DNA from: Candolleomyces eurysporus
Taxonomy: Eukaryota > Basidiomycota > Agaricomycetes > Agaricales > Psathyrellaceae
Assembly (NCBI GenBank): GCA_027579435.1
Contig: JANBPK010000847.1
Location: 62,001 to 126,000 of the forward strand
Reading direction: 5' to 3'
DNA length: 64,000 nucleotides
Below are positions 56,503-64,000 of the stretch, piece after piece. Position numbers and translations under genes: made by a program. Position 1 is the stretch's first letter, and each line of letters opens with the position of its first letter. Below the pieces are notes generated by a model. It was not told where the DNA came from, did no database searches, and saw only the letters and a list, made by a program, of their open reading frames with translations.

Positions 56503-56593
56503 TCTGTCGACTAGCTGGTGTTTCGTTGTGGAGGGTTACGTAGATGAACAGGTACATACTATTACTACAAGGGACCGAAATTTGGATTTCATT

Positions 56594-58111
56594 TTATTCG
56601 GAAAGGGCAGATTCGGTGTAACTACCCATTGAACCGGACATATCGGTGTACATGTCTAGATCGCTGCTAAATTCATATTCACTACCACTCACATCGAGGT
56701 CGTCGTTCTCTTGCACCCCTACCGAGTAACGTTCGCACCTCTGTACTTCCTCACTGCAGCGTAGGCATTCCCACCCCGAATCATCATCTTCACCATCCGC
56801 GGCTTGAATCATGCGTTCTGCAAGGCAGTGGTAGCAATAAATGTGACCGCAAGATGTAATGTAGGGGATATGGATTGGATAGGCAGATGCATCACCGGAA
56901 TCATGGTCGTCGGATGGCAGTGGTACAGCAGCCATTGCTGTGAATGCATTGGTGGGATCGGAAGGGTTCAAGTTGAAAGAGGCATTCTCTGCACAAATGG
57001 CGCACTGGTTTTCTGGAAGTGCACTGTATTTCCCTTGCTTTTTCGCGGTTGAGAGAGTCCGCGTCGCAGGTAAAAGTCCTAGCTTAGCTAGAGGCTTTTC
57101 TGGCACCAGCGCTATTAGGTTCGATGGTGAAAACAAGGCAGCCAAACGGTAAACCCGCTTTCGGACTACCTTGGCGTTGATCAATGGTAGCAGGAACAGT
57201 AGGAACTCCTGTGGCCGAAGTCAGGGAAGCATAACGCCAAAAGGTAAACCGCACAGACCGTGAATGCATGCCAGACCATCTGTCTATTCATGAACTCGTA
57301 ACTGACGTCTCGCTTGACCTGACGTCGGGAAGGGACAAGTCTGAGGCGCAGAAGCCGGTCAGCGAGTGTTCTATATCTACAGATTTGCATGACATTAGCA
57401 CGTAGCACTGTACAGACACTGATACCACCAACCTTCCGTTCCAGAGAAACACGACAAAGTTGAGCAGTCCCAGCAGGGTGTGGGTGGACTCGAGGGAATC
57501 AAGAAATTCCCAAATCTTTCTTCTTCTATCGGAGGAAGGTGCGTCTGGCCATGCATGAGAAAGCGCGTGAATCCGAAGGCGTTCTCGAAAGTAAGGGATC
57601 AGCAGAGTGAGAGCTCCATGTGCCAGAAGAGTGCGCCGAGGGATGTGTGAGCCTAGAAATAGGTCAGAACGTGCGTTCAGCAGATGGCTGAGAACGCACG
57701 CGTTATTGAACTGTTGTTTGCACTTGCGAGGACATAGCGCAGGTCTTGAAGTCTTGCCCCATAGCTTGCTCCGGTGTCCCAGATCGAGAACTTGTACAGA
57801 ACTAATTGGATGAGAAGTGCAAGCTCGGGTTCAAATCGGGATTTGAGGGTGTTCTGTCATGAGAGTCAGAGATAGATTCGGAATTAGGTAGGCTGGGACC
57901 AACGAACACTGATCAAAGAGAGGGCCTTGCTAATGGGTTCCTGCAGTAGGGTCGAGAGTTCTTGGTCGAGCAGCTCTGCATCCAGCTGTCCAACGCGTAT
58001 AACCCTGGATATTGGGGAGGGTGACTGGGCCAGATTTTCTTGTATGGTGGATAGGGCAGGGGCTGCAGCTCTCCAGGCATTTTCCCAAGCTGAGGAAGAG
58101 GTGGTGGCCAT
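56594..58111 (-). CDS. PEX2: peroxin-2, RING ubiquitin ligase of the peroxisome membrane
   Basis: Member of the PEX2-PEX10-PEX12 complex that ubiquitinates the receptor PEX5 for recycling. N-terminal helical segments (VGQLDAELLDQELSTLL, RFEPELALLIQLVLYKFSIWDTGASYGARLQDLRY joined over an intron) and the membrane region (LLGLLNFVVFLWNGRYRTLADRLL, EFLLFLLPLI) match PEX2. The C-terminal RING shows CAICAEN, then SCGHIYCYHCLAERM and CLRCSEE, with a ~35-residue insertion between the first two zinc pairs. The C-terminal tail is acidic and Ser-rich. The protein lacks a clear signal peptide, as expected. It is divergent from the phenylalanyl-tRNA synthetase gene with about 150 bases between starts. Confidence 0.92.
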
Positions 58112-58263
58112 TGTCGCGCAAGTGCAAGTAGCCGAGCAGAGGCAACGTGAAATTCTATAAATATCATCCTTCCTGCCATCATTACGCTGATCATGTGACT
58201 GCTATAGATTGATCGAGTCAACCGAATTATTCTGCAAAGATAATCCCCTCCTCACCGATAACC

Positions 58264-60372
<2,109 letters not shown>

Positions 60373-60447
60373 TCTGGGCCTTAACCGAATACGCAAATAG
60401 AGGACGACCGATAGTAAAACACAAAATATATATCAATGTAAATTGTC

Positions 60448-63074
60448 TCAGAAGGAGAATACAGCTGCATTTTTGCGAGCCCCGAAGGTATAAACTATGG
60501 ACTGGCTCATGAATAGCCCGACCGTGATCCCGATAGTGACCGCTATCATCGCTCCTCCGATATCGATTCCATTCCCATTGGCTGTGATTCCGCCAGCGGA
60601 AGACAGACCCGACTGTAAACCGATTTAGCACCCGGGCACAAACGCACAGAAAATAAACACTCTTACAGGGACCAGAAAGAGAACCCCAGTTACCATCGCC
60701 GTAAACGCGGTTCCTCCCATTTTCCGCGAATATATGTTTCCGAGAAGACCCACGGTGAATGCGCCAATGGCTGAAACGACATCGGATCGGTTAAAGATAT
60801 AATGGTTCGCGACCTTATTCGCGGCGTAAGAACAGCAGGATATGATGACCATCACGGGTAACTGCTTGTTCAGCGGCTGTAAATTCGCCAAAGACGAGAT
60901 GATGGAAAAGAGCGGTACGATGATGAAAGAGGTCCACAAAGGGAATGGCTGAAGGTACCACGGAAAATGTGGCGGACGGTAGCACCCATCGATGATGTTC
61001 AGCTGGATCGGGGTCGTCGTATGAGAGAAGGTGAAAGTCCCGCTCAGCGGCAGTTGGTTGTTACTGTCCGTTCCGTTGTCTGCCGTCCAAGTACCTATCA
61101 CAGAGACAGAAGAAGAGAGATGATTCTTGAGACCCTCGAGCTGACGTCGGTAAGGAGGGTCGAGCAGAAGATAAAAGTCGTTGCCAATTTGAAGGCCGAA
61201 TCCCTTCGATCTCAAGTCAGGTCTGAACGAAGAAAACGTAGGACAATGGGCATACCAAAAAGAGGGTATAAATCAATGCATAAACCATCTTGACACTCCC
61301 GTTGACGATGTTTTTCGACGCAAGCTCTAGGGAGCTAGTGACTGATGAAATAATGAGAGTTGTACAAAAATAATACTGTAAGAAAGACTTACGAATGAGG
61401 TAACCAGGTAGGATGCCAATTATTCCTGAGGAGGATATGGCGGTATAACAGAATATCTGGCTCCTAATGGCACTCAGTCCCCGGGCAGCGAATGAAACGA
61501 TGATAGAGACTGTGATTCTGATAAACGGGAGTCAACGGTTAGCAAGCTTTAAATTAGGAGAGATTCTACCACTCACTCGAAAACATTCGCGTACAAGGCA
61601 CTCTTGCTCGCGACAAAGATTTGTAGAAACGCCAGGACAAATCCAGCTAGCCCAGAGAACCACATATCCACGAAGGAGCCTCCGAAAGCCAGCGGGCAGA
61701 TAAGAACAGCCAACCAGAACGCAAAGATACAGCGAAGCAGGGTCGGATAAATTGGACCTTGACCCAAAAGAATGTCGATCTCGTCGGCCGCGTCTTTGGC
61801 GCTGAGTTCGTCGTGCAACACCGATCGATAGACAACGTGCAGTTTGTGCAACGCCCCTAGATTCAAGCGGCCAGTTGACCTGACAAAGTGCGTTTCCGAG
61901 GTCCCAGTATCTTGTTCGCCAAAGGAACAGATGATGACACCAGGAAGATGAATGAATTCGGCCTGGATTCCAAGTATTCGGGCTGCGGCAGTGAGCTGAG
62001 ACTCGATACGATGTGAGGGAGCTCCGAAGGTCATCAGACCCCGAGCCAGCTTCAGAAGGAAGCGTTGTCGATTGAAAATGGCTGGATGATAACTCTGGAT
62101 TCAGCAAACTACGCTCTAGGGATAGGCTGAAGGTCACGCACGAGATATGTTGAACTCAATCTTTATCCTCTGGATATACTTACGACGACTCCTGTAGTCC
62201 ATGCCGCGAAGCATTTCTTTCTCCAAGGCGATTTCATCCAGATTGTGAGGCTTCCTCCCCGTGACTCGAGGATCCTCTGGGTCCAATCCCTGGTCCGAAT
62301 TGAGGGAAGAGGAAGAGTCGCTCTGGCGTAACCGTTCGATTGCGGACGAAAAGGCATAGTTGATATTTCGAAAAGACGAATCGTCTTCGTCGTCGCTGTT
62401 GGGGCCTCCCACTGCAACCCGCCGTTCCTCGAGATCATAGTTGTGTGGTGGGATGTAAGAATCAAGATCTGATCCTTTATCTCTGTTCGAAAAAGTCTGG
62501 CGTCGCTTCAGACCCACTGGAAACGCGTCGTTTTCAGACTTAGAGTCAAGGGGCATCGAGGATGACGAGGCATTGTCGTCGGACTGTGGGTTCGGGAAAG
62601 GCATTCGAGACGACCGGCCTTGATAAGTCCGACTAGGAGAATCAATGCCAGAGTTGTCGTTGTCGCCGCCCTGAGCGAACTGTGAATGGAATGCAGCATT
62701 TCTGGTGTAATTTTGACTACCCCGGTCTGGGGACCTGGCATTCGAGTGTACGAGGGTTTGCCCGGATTCATCGTCAGCGACGGGATAGTCCCAAGAGCCT
62801 AGAGGGATGCTGCTGACTCGCCGGGAGTATTCGTCTTGTCGGTCGCCTAGATCCTCCTCCTCAATCTCACGCGGAGGTGACGGCTGCCGATGAGCGCTAT
62901 CGAGAAAGGGGTTATTCGTTCGACCTGTCAAAAAGTTCGTTCCGCGACGTAGGGTGAAAGAACGAATGACGAACCGCCAGTGCCACCTAAAGTATCTACA
63001 ATCGAATTGATTCGGTCTCATTGCGTAGAGGGAAGCTTGCAGAACGTACCTTCATCGCTGCGGTAGTTAGACAT
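60448..63074 (-). CDS. PRM10: ThrE/PRM10-type multi-pass transporter
   Basis: DUF1212/ThrE family membrane protein, related to bacterial threonine exporters and yeast pheromone-regulated Prm10. A long Ser/Asp/Arg-rich cytosolic N-terminus (about 290 residues; RTNNPFLDSAHRQ, YIPPHNYDLEERRVAVGG) precedes the ThrE core: LLKLARGLMTFGAPSHRIE, FIHLPGVIICSFGE, FWLAVLICPLAFGG and FVLAFLQIFVASKSALYANVFE, then several further helices. A soluble loop with Asn/Thr and NPLSGTF-type sequence (WTADNGTDSNNQLPLSG) sits between them, and the end is ARKNAAVFSF. At least ten helices are expected. The start rests on a short first exon (MSNYRSDEG) joined by a ~125 bp gap that may contain two introns, so the start is less sure than the core. 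Confidence 0.88.
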
Positions 63075-63216
63075 GGTATCTTACCCCTCTCCGTCGCGTT
63101 CGCAATGCATTTGGACTGTATAGGCGGAGAATCCATAGCTCTGGTCAACAGGAGGAATCGTAATCCTGACGAACGGTCGAGGATGTAATGATAGTGGTAA
63201 CGTATACAGAAGTCGA

Positions 63217-63834
63217 TCAGGCTCGCAAGTCGGCGAACTTCAATCCCAACTGATTGCCATCCGGAGCACCTTCAATCTGCTTGAACCCAAGCCATTCATA
63301 AAACGCCCTTGCACCCGTATTCCTCGGATCCAATCCCAGCCATATCCCATCAAGTCCCTCCTCCTTCAAATACTGAACTGCAGTTCGAATCAGCTTCGTT
63401 CCGAACCCCTTGCCTTGAAATGCAGGCAAGATATCGATATGGAGATGTGCGGGGGAAAAGTCGATGTTGGACTGTGGAATAGTGTACATATTCCTCAGCA
63501 AGTTGGTATAATAGATGTCTCCAGGCTTCTTTGCGATGGACGGAGGGTATTTTTCTGCAAGGGGCGGCCACCAGGATTCGCGTGCGTGAGCTTCATAGGC
63601 CCTGGTGTCCTTGGAACCTAGGATATATCCAACAACGTCGCCGTTCGACTCGTCTTCAAGAACGAATCCCCATGTCGTTGGTAGATTGACGTACGGAATG
63701 GCGTACACCAGACCCGGAAGTTCGGGATAGTCGTGCAGGTGTTCGGCAGACTTGCCCGCGTCTGCTGTCAGTAAGCAGATTCTGGATAGGGCGTCCTCGT
63801 CCTGTTTGGTTGCTTGGCGAATGGTGACGGACAT
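63217..63834 (-). CDS. GNAT-family acetyltransferase
   Basis: Single exon of 205 aa. The GNAT fold begins VTIRQATKQDEDALSRICLL; the mid strand WGFVLEDESNGDVVGYILG and the acetyl-CoA loop LPAFQGKGFGTKLIRTAV (the Q/R-x-x-G-x-G/A pattern) are clear. The end DPRNTGARAFYEWLGFKQI is the usual last beta-strand region. A typical substrate cannot be read; many such fungal proteins acetylate small amines or peptides. The lack of introns contrasts with every other gene of this window. The start at MSVTIRQAT is the only sensible one. Confidence 0.92.
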   Translation of the reverse strand: MSVTIRQATKQDEDALSRICLLTADAGKSAEHLHDYPELPGLVYAIPYVNLPTTWGFVLEDESNGDVVGYILGSKDTRAYEAHARESWWPPLAEKYPPSIAKKPGDIYYTNLLRNMYTIPQSNIDFSPAHLHIDILPAFQGKGFGTKLIRTAVQYLKEEGLDGIWLGLDPRNTGARAFYEWLGFKQIEGAPDGNQLGLKFADLRA

Positions 63835-64000
63835 GGTCTATGTTTGATGACAGTAGCTGCAGGTATCGCCCTTTATTCCAGGATTCATCTGATAGACATC
63901 AGTCTTAAGACGCGAGAAGGTGCCTTCGGAGTAATCTCGGGGTATAACAGCATCCATATTCAATTATTGTTACATCGACAGCAGATAGTATAACTGATGA
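63835..64000. other. upstream region of the acetyltransferase gene, window end
   Basis: 166 bases holding the promoter of the minus-strand acetyltransferase; no further feature was recognised. Confidence 0.45.

Noticed and set aside
57815..57850. Second tRNA-like GGTTCAAATC
   Set aside because: Inside PEX2; no cloverleaf is possible.

Overview
This window is nuclear DNA from a filamentous basidiomycete, most likely an Agaricomycete. About 27 genes are packed on both strands. Nearly all are split by many 50-60 bp introns, intergenic gaps are mostly under 350 bp, and the set is typically fungal (Prm10, Slx4, Usa1/Herp-like, EFR3, a multi-pass WW-like family). There are no bacterial operons, CRISPR arrays, insertion sequences, rRNA or recognisable tRNA genes. 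I read exon edges by eye from splice consensus and frame; where exon lengths are quoted they sum to whole codons. Individual edges may be off by a base or two.

Layout. 0-8 kb: PKA regulatory subunit (-), ubiquitin-like ER membrane protein (-), Gfo/Idh/MocA oxidoreductase (-), membrane-anchored GH9 endoglucanase (+). 8-17 kb: sulfite reductase flavoprotein MET10 (-), uracil phosphoribosyltransferase (-), RRP8 rRNA methyltransferase (-), HerA-like P-loop ATPase (+). 17-22 kb: DUF952 protein (-), WW-like/five-helix membrane protein (-), nucleoporin NSP1 (+). 22-28 kb: DEAD-box helicase PRP5 (-), proteasome regulator PI31 (+), acidic hypothetical protein (+). 28-37 kb: ankyrin-DysF-FYVE-zinc finger-RING protein (-), ferric reductase (-), kynurenine aminotransferase (+). 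37-47 kb: SLH1/ASCC3-like helicase with a shortened C-terminus (-), EFR3 (-). 47-52 kb: stand-alone BRCT protein (-), folylpolyglutamate synthase (+), SLX4 (-). 52-64 kb: KAP120/importin-11 (+), PEX2 (-), phenylalanyl-tRNA synthetase alpha (+), PRM10/ThrE-like transporter (-), GNAT acetyltransferase (-).

Most genes are unrelated housekeeping functions: RNA processing, nuclear transport, one-carbon/sulfur metabolism, DNA repair, peroxisome biogenesis and membrane-contact biology. I see no gene cluster acting in one pathway. The most unusual items are the ankyrin-DysF-FYVE-ZNRF-type RING architecture with a predicted 3-nt micro-exon, two GC-AG introns, and the SLH1-like helicase that ends before a second Sec63 module. 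Eight single 'n' bases are also present. In all four that lie in exons, deleting the n restores the reading frame, so they look like one-base assembly insertions rather than unknown residues.
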